From positions 32,930-96,929 of the forward strand of contig NZ_CADIJL010000024.1 in the NCBI RefSeq assembly GCF_902859695.1: a DNA stretch of 64,000 nt. Reading direction: 5' to 3'. Below, one piece after another: positions 50,455-58,919 of the stretch; within the stretch, counting starts at the first letter, position 1, and every line of letters begins with the position of its first letter. This DNA is from Achromobacter ruhlandii (GTDB taxonomy: Bacteria > Pseudomonadota > Gammaproteobacteria > Burkholderiales > Burkholderiaceae_B). The notes beneath the pieces were generated by a model that had not been told where the DNA came from, searched no databases, and saw nothing but the letters and a program-made list of their open reading frames with translations. A program made the translations under genes and the position numbers.

Positions 50455-52506
50455 CTAACGTCGTCCAGGGCGACCAGTCGGCTTCCTATCCCGATTTGCA
50501 GATTGTGAGGCCGCGGCGTGCTGTCGCCACAGTCCCCGATGCTCAGGGTTTTTCACGTAGATGCCCAGCTGGGCCGCAGCTTTCACCATTCGTTCCGTGA
50601 ATACCTTATCGCTACCCGAAAGAACGACCGTGGCGCCAAACTTCTCGCGGGCATGCATTAGGGTCAGGCGCAACTCGTCATCGCTCACATGGCGACGATC
50701 AAAGGTGACGCGGTTGCCACGGTCTGTAAAGAGCGGGTCGCCCTGATCCTTCGAATAGCGAATGCTGCCATTGCTCGTAACGCGCCATTGCATTCCATCG
50801 ATCATACGTAGCAATACTTGGGCTTCTGACTGGGGCAACAGGGTAGGGGGGTGAATGGCGTCCTCGCGTTGGCGCCTTGCGATTATCTGCCGAATTTCAC
50901 CATCGATGTCCTGCTGGGTTTTACCGTCGCTCTCTCCTTGAAGCCCCTGCGCAGCCTTGTTCGCATCTCGCCGGTCCTGATAGACCAGCCCGCGCAACGC
51001 GGAGATTGCCGCCTCGTCCCCTGCGGCGGCCAGGCTCTCCACCCACGGCCGCCACTGAGGAACGGGCGGAAGGCTTAAGGTAAGCGCATCGCGTCGCTCC
51101 TTCGCCGTGGCATCTATTCGGAGTTTCTGCTGGATCCGCTCCATTGCAAGCAAACTGTACTGCTGCCGCTTAACAGAATCGTTGAGGTGAGGATTGGTTT
51201 GAATCTCAGCGCGGCGCGGGGCGAACTCGGCGCGGACTGCTGCGTGCTGCATGGTGCGCCAAGCAGTGATCTGCTTACCCTCATCCCGCAGCCTGGCCCG
51301 GTCCGTCAGCGCCATAGCCTTCTCAGCGCGATATCGCTCAATCAAGGCGGTCCGGGCCTCCGCGCGTTCGAGCCGCCTCAAGAGCCGCTTCTCCGGATCG
51401 CGTTTGGGGGGACCTCGATCATCAGCTGCTTCGGCGCGCCGGCCAGGCACGGCTGGAAGCTCGAAAGGAGGTGGGCGCAAAGGACCTTCGGCCGGGATGA
51501 ACGTGCCCAGCCGATCGCTCAAGGTGCTTAGGTGCAGCTTGCGCAACGCTTTGCTAGCGGGAAGCCGAATGATTTCTCCGTCTGCAGCTTTCATCGCTTG
51601 GAGCTGCCATGCACCCGCGCCGCTCTGGCGTAGTTGCATACCATGGGCGGCAAGAACGTGGTGAACTGCGTCCCAAGTTGGGTCCACCTCTAGAGCCGCC
51701 ATCACCTCGTCTACCACCACCTCGCGGCAAACGCTGATAAGGCTGGGCTCGTCGCTCCAGACATCCATGTGCTGCCGGCCGCCGCCGCCATCAGGCGCGT
51801 CGATCCGATAGCGCACTACGTCCTGATCGTCAGCGCCCGGAGCACTATCGGGCCCGGCGCCATTCTCTCGCGTCGGCGCTCTCCCATGGACAATGTCAGG
51901 CGTTTCGACGTGGGCAGTGTTCGGCACAACGAACTTTTTGCCGTCAGCCGAACGCTGCACCACAAACAAGCCGGTGTCGTGAAACCAGTCCTTAGCAATT
52001 TCGATACGGCGAGCTTCGCGGTGTAGCGTCTTGTGCAGCCAGGGTAAATGCTGCGCCCGGAATGTCACCGGGTGGACCCGATTTACTTCGATGTGCACAT
52101 GGACATTGTCCGTATCACCGTGGATTGCCATGATCGACTGGTGTTCATGCAGGTTAAGAGCCTTGAGCAGTTGTCGTCCAGCCCAGAAGATCTCCTCGTT
52201 GGACGGCCTTTCAAATTCAGGCCAGCTGGCCACCAGGTGCAGCACCGGATCCGTCACCCGGGTGTTCTTGGCCGCGACGGCGTACAGCTCAACCGCGGCA
52301 TCTTCGAGATTGCCCAATCCGTGAAGCGCCACCGCTACACACTTTTGTTCGCCGTAGACATTCTCGTCGGCAGCCATATATTCCGTCAGTTGGCCGAAAC
52401 CCGCTTCTTGCCGGACCTGCTCGCCCATCCCCTGCGTGATGTATTGGGCGAGCTGCTTCATATCAGTTTTGCCGTCCCGTCGACCGGGAACCACTTTGAC
52501 GATCAT
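50455..52506 (-). CDS. Relaxase of the TraI/VirD2 (MobP) type with LPD7 domain
   Basis: A 683-residue protein. The N-terminal relaxase domain has a catalytic tyrosine candidate Y22 (LAQYITQG) and the metal-binding motif HGDTDNVHVHIEVNR with H129, H136 and H138. It nicks oriT and stays bound to the 5' end of the transferred strand. The C-terminal part (ITNGSIRYSKD-type segment, then SGSDKVFTERMVKAAAQLGI) looks like LPD7, shared with the ankyrin protein at 3404. The gene reads away from oriT, right after the MobC-like gene, as in IncP tra operons. Confidence 0.88.
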   Translation of the reverse strand: MIVKVVPGRRDGKTDMKQLAQYITQGMGEQVRQEAGFGQLTEYMAADENVYGEQKCVAVALHGLGNLEDAAVELYAVAAKNTRVTDPVLHLVASWPEFERPSNEEIFWAGRQLLKALNLHEHQSIMAIHGDTDNVHVHIEVNRVHPVTFRAQHLPWLHKTLHREARRIEIAKDWFHDTGLFVVQRSADGKKFVVPNTAHVETPDIVHGRAPTRENGAGPDSAPGADDQDVVRYRIDAPDGGGGRQHMDVWSDEPSLISVCREVVVDEVMAALEVDPTWDAVHHVLAAHGMQLRQSGAGAWQLQAMKAADGEIIRLPASKALRKLHLSTLSDRLGTFIPAEGPLRPPPFELPAVPGRRAEAADDRGPPKRDPEKRLLRRLERAEARTALIERYRAEKAMALTDRARLRDEGKQITAWRTMQHAAVRAEFAPRRAEIQTNPHLNDSVKRQQYSLLAMERIQQKLRIDATAKERRDALTLSLPPVPQWRPWVESLAAAGDEAAISALRGLVYQDRRDANKAAQGLQGESDGKTQQDIDGEIRQIIARRQREDAIHPPTLLPQSEAQVLLRMIDGMQWRVTSNGSIRYSKDQGDPLFTDRGNRVTFDRRHVSDDELRLTLMHAREKFGATVVLSGSDKVFTERMVKAAAQLGIYVKNPEHRGLWRQHAAASQSANRDRKPTGRPGRR

Positions 52507-52508
52507 GA

Positions 52509-52808
52509 TTAGACCCGGCGGATGGCGGCCATTACTTCTTCAAAGGCGAATTTCGCTTCAGCCGGCGTGACCTGGCTCTGCGGGAGCTTCAGCAGCTCCG
52601 AAATGCGATCGCGCGCTGAGGTGATGGCCAGGATGGCATCCACGTCATATCGCATATCTACCCGCTTGCTCAATGCACAGCGACGCACATAGTCGCTCAC
52701 GGTAAGACAGGCCCGTTCGGCGCGTTCCTTGATCTCCGCTTTCTCCTGAGGATTCACGCGAACGTCCAAGCGGACGTTCGCCGTGATTTCTTTTTTGTAG
52801 AAGCCCAT
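52509..52808 (-). CDS. MobC/TraJ-like relaxosome accessory protein
   Basis: A 99-residue protein with a ribbon-helix-helix style N-terminus (EITANVRLDVRVNPQEKAEI, ERAERACLTVSDYVRRCAL) followed by helices. Such proteins bind oriT and help the relaxase. It starts at MGFYKKEI; the longer frame would run into oriT. It is two bases upstream of the relaxase gene in the same direction. Confidence 0.7.
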   Translation of the reverse strand: MGFYKKEITANVRLDVRVNPQEKAEIKERAERACLTVSDYVRRCALSKRVDMRYDVDAILAITSARDRISELLKLPQSQVTPAEAKFAFEEVMAAIRRV

Positions 52809-52886
52809 GGCACCACGCCTACGGTTAGTCCTGACAGGTTTTCGCGCAGCGGGGTCTCGGGGCGGAGCCCTGAGTTTCCCCCAGTA

Positions 52887-52980
52887 GGGGGGCAATGCGA
52901 CGGGCGCGAAGCGACCTAGCATTGCCCCCCGGTGGCCGGACAAACTTCAGTTTGTCCGGACAACTGGCATCCTGTCCAAG
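52887..52980. other. Origin of transfer (oriT) with IncP-like nic site
   Basis: CATCCTGT at 52968-52975 fits the IncP-family nic consensus YATCCTGY; the nick is expected between G52974 and T52975. Just upstream is an 11-base-arm inverted repeat at 52936-52959 (CCGGACAAACT, centre TC), the usual binding site for the accessory protein. A second large inverted repeat joins 52887-52898 and 52919-52930 (GGGGGGCAATGC arms). It lies between divergent MobC/relaxase and TraK-like genes. Confidence 0.75.
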
Positions 52981-53123
52981 AAGTTGATTGAAAGATGTAG
53001 GTGAAATTGGAGCTAAATATACAATGAATATTTACCATTTCCACTATGCATGTGCCGTTTACTCGGCGCAAACATGCCGACGTCAATGTTGGAACAACCC
53101 AGTGATGGCACCACTAAAGTGAA

Positions 53124-54128
53124 ATGAAAGTGACGATGGACGGAGCACCAGGACGCCGGCGTATTGGGCTTATTGACCGGCAGGCGATTGAAGCGAGTTT
53201 GGACATCGCCGCCCGCGCGCTGCTACCCGAGGAGTACAGCCAGCGCGACGTATTTCGCGTACTCATGCCAAAGCTGTTCTGCATGCGCAAACGCGGCTTC
53301 GGATTCAAGCAAATCACGAAGCTCCTTAACGATGCGGGCCTCAAGCTCGCCATCGGCACGGTGCGCACCTACTATCACGAGTTCCTCATGGATATGCTCG
53401 AGCAATGCGAGAGCTACTACCAGTCGGCGCAGCGTGCGGAGAAGGGCGACAGTGCGGCACGTGAGCGCCCGCATGCAGCACGGGCGGACACACGCGAAGC
53501 GGAGGTGAGTCGAGCACAGGCGCAAGTACGCAGCCAAGTAGAAGGCCAGGCTGCCGCGCGGACCGAGGCCTTGCTGGGGCGACTAGTGGGCGGAGAAGGG
53601 GCGCCGACTCATCGCGGCGCGGCCGGGGCCTGGTTGGCCCCGGCACCGGCGGCAGCGCCTTCGGCACCGCCGCCGGAAAGCCCCGCAAGGCGGGGCACCA
53701 CCCAAGCGCCCGTTCCGGGAAACAACCCTGACCATAAAAACAACCCGCCACTTCGGCAGGCAAGCCCGCCGAAGACCACAAACCCGCGTCAGCCGCTAGT
53801 TGCGGCTGACGCGGGTCAGGCATCGTTGACTTGCGTCACCGATGCCGAACCAACCAAGGTCAAAGAAGAGCCAAATCTGCCAACTGACGTTTACACGGAT
53901 AAAGAGCTGGAGCACCCAGGGATCCCCGGCCTCATGTTGAGCAAGTCGCAGCGCTTCTACACGATGCGCTTGCAGTACCGAACAGCCGATGGCGAGGTGA
54001 GGACGGAGAAGGGCTCGGAAATGGTGGCGCGCCGCAATTGGAAGCCGATGCAGGAAACCCGGACTGGCCGAACAAGTGGAGACTTCGTCGAGATGCAGCC
54101 GAAAATCTTGGGAAAGCCCAGAAACTGA
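53124..54128 (+). CDS. TraK-like oriT-associated protein
   Basis: A 334-residue protein divergent from the relaxase operon across oriT, the same place traK holds in IncP plasmids. Residues about 45-85 (LMPKLFCMRKRGFGFKQITK, LLNDAGLKLAIGTVRTYYHE) match the small DNA-binding core of TraK-type proteins. The middle, about 110-250, is low in complexity (A, P, R) and probably disordered. The C-terminus holds a small folded segment (GIPGLMLSKSQRFYTMRLQY). Likely binds oriT to load the relaxosome. Start has no clear ribosome site. Confidence 0.5.
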   Translation: MKVTMDGAPGRRRIGLIDRQAIEASLDIAARALLPEEYSQRDVFRVLMPKLFCMRKRGFGFKQITKLLNDAGLKLAIGTVRTYYHEFLMDMLEQCESYYQSAQRAEKGDSAARERPHAARADTREAEVSRAQAQVRSQVEGQAAARTEALLGRLVGGEGAPTHRGAAGAWLAPAPAAAPSAPPPESPARRGTTQAPVPGNNPDHKNNPPLRQASPPKTTNPRQPLVAADAGQASLTCVTDAEPTKVKEEPNLPTDVYTDKELEHPGIPGLMLSKSQRFYTMRLQYRTADGEVRTEKGSEMVARRNWKPMQETRTGRTSGDFVEMQPKILGKPRN

Positions 54129-54142
54129 CCATGGAGTGGGAA

Positions 54143-54955
54143 ATGCTCACACTGAACAGCAACGAAATTCACGAAGCGCTACGCTCGATCGCCGCGATGG
54201 CATTCGAAGCCAACAGCGTGATGCTTCGCAGTTTCACTGTCGAGATTGTCCCTAAGGAGATGCGATCAAGACACGGGGACTATCACCTTGTCACGCGAAA
54301 GATCCGCGTGTTCAACCTAAGCCGCCCCGCAGCCCACGTTGTCAAGACAGCGGTGCACGAGCTCGCTCACCACGTCGATTGCTGCCTCTATGGCCGAACG
54401 GGCCATGACAAGCAGTTCTACACAACCTACAAGCTGCTATTGGAGACGGGCCACCGCATGGGTGTGATCGACCTGGCTGTCGTCACCGACGCGATCGGCC
54501 TGCGAGACATTGCTCAACTAGAGAAAAGTGTCGGGCGCCTTGACTTCAAGCCAGCTGTGCGCAAGGAAGGGTGGGTGATCAAGGTCGACAATGCTTTTCG
54601 ATTCAAAGACAGCTTGAAGGAACGTGGCTACTCGTACTCAAGCACTGAGCGGGCTTGGGTTATCGAGTGTGACGATTCAATCCTCGCGGACGAAACCGGT
54701 TGGCTTCACGACCACCTCGAAAGCAAAAACGTGCGCGTGCTTGCTGCCGCGGCCAACGAGATCGATTCGATCTACTTCTGCGTACTTGGGAAAGTCGGTC
54801 TGTTCCAACACAAGGACGTGCTCAAGGCGGACGGCTTCAGCTTTCACGCCCAGCATGGCTGGTACAAACGTGTACTGGCCCGTGAGCAGGCCAACATGAC
54901 TACGCTGCTCCACGGAAAGTATGGGGTAACGCCGAAGTTTCGGGGCGGGCTCTAA
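54143..54955 (+). CDS. SprT/zincin-like protein with HExxH motif and C-terminal repeats
   Basis: A 270-residue cytosolic protein. VKTAVHELAHHVDCC holds H72, E73 and H76, and RTGHDKQFY supplies a third ligand candidate H88, as in SprT/WLM-like zincins. Two segments near 170-215 and 230-262 (RFKDSLKERGYSYSSTERAW and QHKDVLKADGFSFHAQHGWY) are related to each other and resemble DUF5710-like modules. GGAG supports the ATG at 54143; an ATG at 54131 is possible. It follows the TraK-like gene. It may process a transfer protein. Confidence 0.55.
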   Translation: MLTLNSNEIHEALRSIAAMAFEANSVMLRSFTVEIVPKEMRSRHGDYHLVTRKIRVFNLSRPAAHVVKTAVHELAHHVDCCLYGRTGHDKQFYTTYKLLLETGHRMGVIDLAVVTDAIGLRDIAQLEKSVGRLDFKPAVRKEGWVIKVDNAFRFKDSLKERGYSYSSTERAWVIECDDSILADETGWLHDHLESKNVRVLAAAANEIDSIYFCVLGKVGLFQHKDVLKADGFSFHAQHGWYKRVLAREQANMTTLLHGKYGVTPKFRGGL

Positions 54956-54956
54956 T

Positions 54957-54972
54957 TTTTCACCAGTAAAAA
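54957..54972. promoter_or_regulatory. Site A operator variant (TTTTCACCAGTAAAAA)
   Basis: One mismatch in the right arm. It begins right after the stop of the zincin-like gene and ends 40 bp before the PilT-like gene, where a promoter is expected. Confidence 0.6.
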
Positions 54973-55012
54973 TGTGAGCTATTGAGCATTAAAAAAGGAA
55001 CAATGCAAAATC

Positions 55013-56053
55013 ATGTACTTCACCGAACTTCTTAACGAAGCTGCAGCCGCCCGTGCGTCGGACCTGCATGTCAGCTCGGGACAGCACGTCGCGTTCCGTC
55101 GAGCGAATGGAGATCTCGTATTTGAGGAAGGCTTTGCCCGGCCCAAGGACGAGCACCTGGCAGATTTGTTCTCGACACTGCTGCCCCAACAGGCCAAAGC
55201 GCGCTTTGAGCGCGCCGGTAGGTATGATGCGGCAATTGATCTGCCTACGGGGCCCAGGATCCGCCTGCGGCTGTTTAAGCACGCAGAGGGGTGGGCAGCA
55301 GCCTGCAGGCTGCTACCGACGGCAATCCGCAGCCTCGGCAGCATACAGGCGCCCGCCGTCATCGAAAATTCGCTGGCCGACCAAAGCGGCCTGATCATCG
55401 TGTCCGGACCTACCGGATCGGGGAAGTCGTCAACGCTCGCTGGCGCGGTCGACTACATCAATCGAACGTTCCGGCGCCGAATCGTGACGGCAGAAGACCC
55501 GATTGAGTATCCCCATAAGTCAATCCTCTCCCTGGTGACGCAGAAGGAGGTTCCCCGAGACGTTTTGACGTTCGAAGATGCTCTCATGGATGCCCTACGC
55601 GAGGACGCCAACGTGCTCATGATTGGGGAATTGCGCGACGCACGGTCCCTGCGAGCTGCGATGACGGCGGCCGACACCGGATTATTGGTCTTGGCGACCC
55701 TCCACGCACGCAATACGCCAAGCGCGGTGCAACGGCTGATCGACGCCTTTCCGCCTGGCGAGAAGGATCTAGCGAGGTCCATGCTCGCTGACAGCTTGCG
55801 CCTATTCATCGCCCAAGCACTGGTCAAGACCGCCGACGGCCGCGAACGCGTTGCCGCCTTCGAGACGCTAACCAGCACACCGGCAGTTCGCAATCTAATA
55901 CGCACGGGCGACCTGGCTCAATTGCCATCCGCAATCCAAACCGGAGGGTCAGCGGGCATGATGACGCTGAAGCAGTCGATTGAAGATCTCTTGCGGGTTG
56001 GGGCTGTGGATCGTCAGGATGCAGATCGCATCCTACGAGGAAGGCATGGATAG
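55013..56053 (+). CDS. PilT/VirB11-family secretion ATPase
   Basis: A 346-residue hexameric-type ATPase: SDLHVSSGQ near residue 16, Walker A GPTGSGKSS (131-139), the Asp box (VTAEDPIEYPH), Walker B (VLMIGELRDARS) and the His box (LATLHARNTPSAVQRLI). The pattern is closest to PilT, the retraction motor of type IV pili; plasmid versions serve thin pili used in liquid mating. A PilV-like adhesin gene follows 7 kb downstream. A site A operator precedes it. Confidence 0.85.
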   Translation: MYFTELLNEAAAARASDLHVSSGQHVAFRRANGDLVFEEGFARPKDEHLADLFSTLLPQQAKARFERAGRYDAAIDLPTGPRIRLRLFKHAEGWAAACRLLPTAIRSLGSIQAPAVIENSLADQSGLIIVSGPTGSGKSSTLAGAVDYINRTFRRRIVTAEDPIEYPHKSILSLVTQKEVPRDVLTFEDALMDALREDANVLMIGELRDARSLRAAMTAADTGLLVLATLHARNTPSAVQRLIDAFPPGEKDLARSMLADSLRLFIAQALVKTADGRERVAAFETLTSTPAVRNLIRTGDLAQLPSAIQTGGSAGMMTLKQSIEDLLRVGAVDRQDADRILRGRHG

Positions 56054-56079
56054 CCACGAGAAGAGCGGCGCGTCGTGCC

Positions 56080-56256
56080 TTACTGCGGGCCGACCTTATA
56101 GCTTGGACCGACCACTGTCGTGCATCGGAGGTGCGCACCGATCCAGGCCAGCGCTTGGTCGTCCGCCTCCTGCCGAGTAGGGAACAGCGCATTTAGCACT
56201 GTCCTATAACCATTCTGGCCGAGGATGATGGCCTTAGCGCGATATGAGAGAGGCAT
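56080..56256 (-). CDS. Small hypothetical protein, 58 residues
   Basis: A short frame with GAGG eight bases before its ATG. The product (MPLSYRAKAIILGQNGYRTV, LNALFPTRQEADDQALAWIG) reads as a real alpha/beta peptide with no recognised family. It lies just after the PilT-like gene on the other strand, first in order of a minus-strand group when seen from the right. Confidence 0.5.
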   Translation of the reverse strand: MPLSYRAKAIILGQNGYRTVLNALFPTRQEADDQALAWIGAHLRCTTVVGPSYKVGPQ

Positions 56257-56337
56257 GCTTGAATCCTCAAAGCTGTCGACCGAAGACCGTGGACCGGCCC
56301 TGGATCAAAATGTGCAGACAAGTTTTGGGCATCTGCT

Positions 56338-56733
56338 TCATGCCAGGCGCACGCCATCCGGCTCGACAATTTGCCGGGCTATGTTCCTGTAATCGTCAAG
56401 GATGAGGCGCTCACCGCCGGTGGGATAGGCCAGTCGTCGGGCCAGCTCAAACAACTGATCCGGTTCCTGGTCCACGCCATAGGCGGTGGCGAAAGCGGCA
56501 CGATCCTCGTGATATTCGTTTAGGCCGCCGGCGACGGTGACACCGACCCCTTCATAGTTCCAAAAAACAGTAGTGCGGCAGCGGTGGGGCGTAGCCGGCA
56601 GCACCAGACTGCCTGCGCTGACGCCAACTTTGCCCAGGGCCTCTATTGCGCTGCAGACGGCCTTGGCCTGAGCGGTGCTGAGAAGAGAATCGGCCTGCGG
56701 CAACGTTGCGGCCATCTGCTGTTTAGCTTGCAT
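56338..56733 (-). CDS. Hypothetical protein related to the C-terminus of the 58920 protein
   Basis: A 131-residue protein. The core AQAKAVCSAIEALGKVG..., GLNEYHEDRAAFATAYGV matches the pattern AQAQAVHRALLALDALG..., NENHNSLNDFATAYGL near the end of the protein at 58920. It probably belongs to a small plasmid family without known function. GGAGAT before the ATG supports the start. Confidence 0.5.
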   Translation of the reverse strand: MQAKQQMAATLPQADSLLSTAQAKAVCSAIEALGKVGVSAGSLVLPATPHRCRTTVFWNYEGVGVTVAGGLNEYHEDRAAFATAYGVDQEPDQLFELARRLAYPTGGERLILDDYRNIARQIVEPDGVRLA

Positions 56734-56765
56734 GGTGATCTCCTGGTCTCGACGACGGTCATTCG

Positions 56766-57242
56766 TTAGTTGGATGCGACAGAGGCGATATGGCCGGCAA
56801 ACACCACTGGATCGGTCAGACCATCAGCCAGTGCCTGCTCGAGCGCTGAGTCAGCGTCCGTGGCATACCAGTGATCCACGGTGATTGCGCCCGAGGTGAT
56901 GTGACATACGGTGAAGGGCTGTTGTGCGGCCGGTGACTTAGCTACGCGGAGCAACCCATCGCAAGCCTGGCCTGCTCCTCGTGTAGCGACGAATTCAGGG
57001 CTGGCGAGCGCGCCCCATGTCTCGGTCGGCGTCTGGCCGTCCATACTGCCGCTGGAGTCGCTCCAAGCGCTTTCATCGAAGTCAGAATGGTCCTCGATGC
57101 GATCATCCAGATCGAACCACACCGGGTTGCCCTGAATCAGCGTGGCCCCCAACCCACTCCCAATCTTGAGCACGGCGCCAGGCGTGGCCACCCCCAGTAG
57201 CGCGCGCAGCTTGGCCATGTACGCGTTAAAAGTCATTTCCAT
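56766..57242 (-). CDS. Hypothetical protein
   Basis: A 158-residue protein starting at MEMTFNAYMAKLRALLGV, preceded by AAAGGTAG. It is acidic (VWFDLDDRIEDHSDFDESAW), with an alpha/beta C-terminus (FTVCHITSGAITVDHWYATD, SALEQALADGLTDPVVFAGH). Longer versions are not supported. One of a series of minus-strand genes between 56 and 58 kb likely read from one promoter. Confidence 0.5.
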   Translation of the reverse strand: MEMTFNAYMAKLRALLGVATPGAVLKIGSGLGATLIQGNPVWFDLDDRIEDHSDFDESAWSDSSGSMDGQTPTETWGALASPEFVATRGAGQACDGLLRVAKSPAAQQPFTVCHITSGAITVDHWYATDADSALEQALADGLTDPVVFAGHIASVASN

Positions 57243-57333
57243 AGGGTCTACCTTTGCCTCCGATGAGAGGCTGTTGAATGGCCAGGTAACAGTGCCTGCC
57301 CATGCCCCGCACGCGAGGCATGCACCGGCACTG

Positions 57334-57516
57334 TTAGGCGGGCGAGACGCTGAACTCATCGTCCTCGAAGATCGCCCACGTTCCGTTCCCCCGGCGATCA
57401 CCCACTTCGCCATATCTGGACAGCGCCGCAGCCCGAGCCAGCTCCTCATTCGATTCCGTGACTTTGCCGATGTAGCCAACGCCTTTAACGTGGACGGCCC
57501 ATTGCTTTTGCTTCAT
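57334..57516 (-). CDS. Small hypothetical protein, 60 residues
   Basis: AGGAATGACC lies before the ATG. The product (MKQKQWAVHVKGVGYIGKVT, ELARAAALSRYGEVGD) recalls small beta-hairpin proteins of plasmids, with no known function. Same strand and spacing as its neighbours, so probably the same operon. Confidence 0.5.
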   Translation of the reverse strand: MKQKQWAVHVKGVGYIGKVTESNEELARAAALSRYGEVGDRRGNGTWAIFEDDEFSVSPA

Positions 57517-57556
57517 GGTCATTCCTGTACTCGATCCAAGATTTCGGGGCGTAGCC

Positions 57557-58201
57557 CTAAGCAAGAAGGTCGCCGAAGGCCTCGGCCAGTGCGTTTGCGG
57601 TGGCCAGGTCGACGTCGAGAACGGTGCTGTAATCGGCAATCACGTCCCATCCGTCATTGCCATAGACCAGGGCCATCTCACCGGCGTAGGCGGGCTTGAA
57701 GCCTTCGCGCAAGCGGCGAACTACCAAAGCATCGACGTCGGTCGACATGATCGCGGCCATGATGGTGGCCGGGTCCCGAGAGTCCGCCACAACCGTTTCT
57801 TCCCCGTCGAAAACGCTGATTGCATATGCTGGGCCGTCTTCGCACCGCATCGCGAGGAGATCCAGAACGGCGCGGCGGATTACCGCGCGCTCTACGAGCT
57901 GGCGTAGACAAATGCCGTCGCTGATGTCAGCCAAATACCGCTGCCCAAAGTAGGCGGCATCGTCGGCAAGCGCGAACGCACGCGATTTCGCCTGCAGCTG
58001 GAGACTGGCCAGCGCCTCGGCAGGCTTGAGGTACACGGTGACGGCTGCGGTCGCCGGCGCCGCAGAATCGCGCCACAAAGCGTTGAGAGCCATCTCGTTG
58101 GCGCGAACCACGGCTTGCGCTGCCGGCCGCTCGACGCCGAACTGCTCGATAAGCTGAGTAACTTCCTCTTCCCATTCTTTAGGGTCGCTGGTCTGGGTCA
58201 T
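57557..58201 (-). CDS. Hypothetical protein, first of the minus-strand series
   Basis: A 214-residue acidic protein (KEWEEEVTQLIEQFGVERPA..., LASLQLQAKSRAFALADDAA...). Its start at MTQTSDPKEW faces a 380-bp divergent control region. The final part (DVDLATANALAEAFGDLLA) is helical. No family recognised. Confidence 0.5.
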   Translation of the reverse strand: MTQTSDPKEWEEEVTQLIEQFGVERPAAQAVVRANEMALNALWRDSAAPATAAVTVYLKPAEALASLQLQAKSRAFALADDAAYFGQRYLADISDGICLRQLVERAVIRRAVLDLLAMRCEDGPAYAISVFDGEETVVADSRDPATIMAAIMSTDVDALVVRRLREGFKPAYAGEMALVYGNDGWDVIADYSTVLDVDLATANALAEAFGDLLA

Positions 58202-58582
58202 TGTCCATCTCCGTAAGGGTTGATTTGCCTCAGTTCTTGAGGCCTTCTGCGGTTGATTCAACAGCGCATGATCGTTACTTTAATCGTTATTTTTATAACG
58301 GTCAAATAATTGTTGTTTTATGGCTCACGCCTAGCGCCTGGCTACACGCAAATACATCCAGACCTCTGGCAGGATGCGCGGAGCATGCTGTCGGGCAGGC
58401 AGGCCAAGAGCGAAGCCGGCTGTTGGCAGGGCCGCGCTCCCCGAGGGGTTGGGGGAGGGTAGGTTGCCGCGATGTGCGTATTGATGTCGGGCAACGTTTG
58501 GCGGTTGTTAGTTATTTAAATAACGATTAAAATAACTACAACAAGCGCCCCAATCCTGGCGCGCATGGCGGGAGAGCCCTGT
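58202..58582. promoter_or_regulatory. Divergent control region with two AT-rich palindromes
   Basis: No gene is apparent. CGTTAT-TTTT-ATAACG at 58285-58300 lies on the side of the minus-strand series, and GTTATTTAAATAAC at 58511-58524 on the side of the plus-strand series. Both share GTTAT/ATAAC, so one regulator could bind both. The stretch between them is GC-rich and unremarkable. Confidence 0.5.
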
Positions 58583-58918
58583 ATGGCGAACATCAAATAT
58601 TTCAGCGACATCGACGGCCAGACCGTCGAACTGCGGGGCAGAGGAGCACACGGTCTACCCAACACCGAATTTGCTGCGAGATTCCCGGGCGTGAAAGGCC
58701 TGCGCTACGACGGGTTCATGATGCTTGTCGCATATCCCATCTCTGGTACGGGCGAGCCGCTTCCGGTCACTCGCAAGATCGAGTACAAGGCGTTCCCATC
58801 TCGCCATGAATGCAACGCCAAGTGCACCAACGGGAAGCACAACGGTACGTGCGAATGCAAGTGTGGCGGTCGCAACCACGGCGCCGGCCTGTTCACTTCG
58901 CTCTCCAAGGGGGTATGA
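58583..58918 (+). CDS. Small cysteine-rich hypothetical protein
   Basis: A 111-residue protein with GGGAG before its ATG. The C-terminal part holds five cysteines and several histidines in HECNAKCTNGKHNGTCECKC, a spacing that could bind zinc. The N-terminal part is beta-rich (YFSDIDGQTVELRGRG). The next gene starts one base after its stop. Possibly a DNA-binding protein, not assigned to a family. Confidence 0.5.
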   Translation: MANIKYFSDIDGQTVELRGRGAHGLPNTEFAARFPGVKGLRYDGFMMLVAYPISGTGEPLPVTRKIEYKAFPSRHECNAKCTNGKHNGTCECKCGGRNHGAGLFTSLSKGV

Positions 58919-58919
58919 C

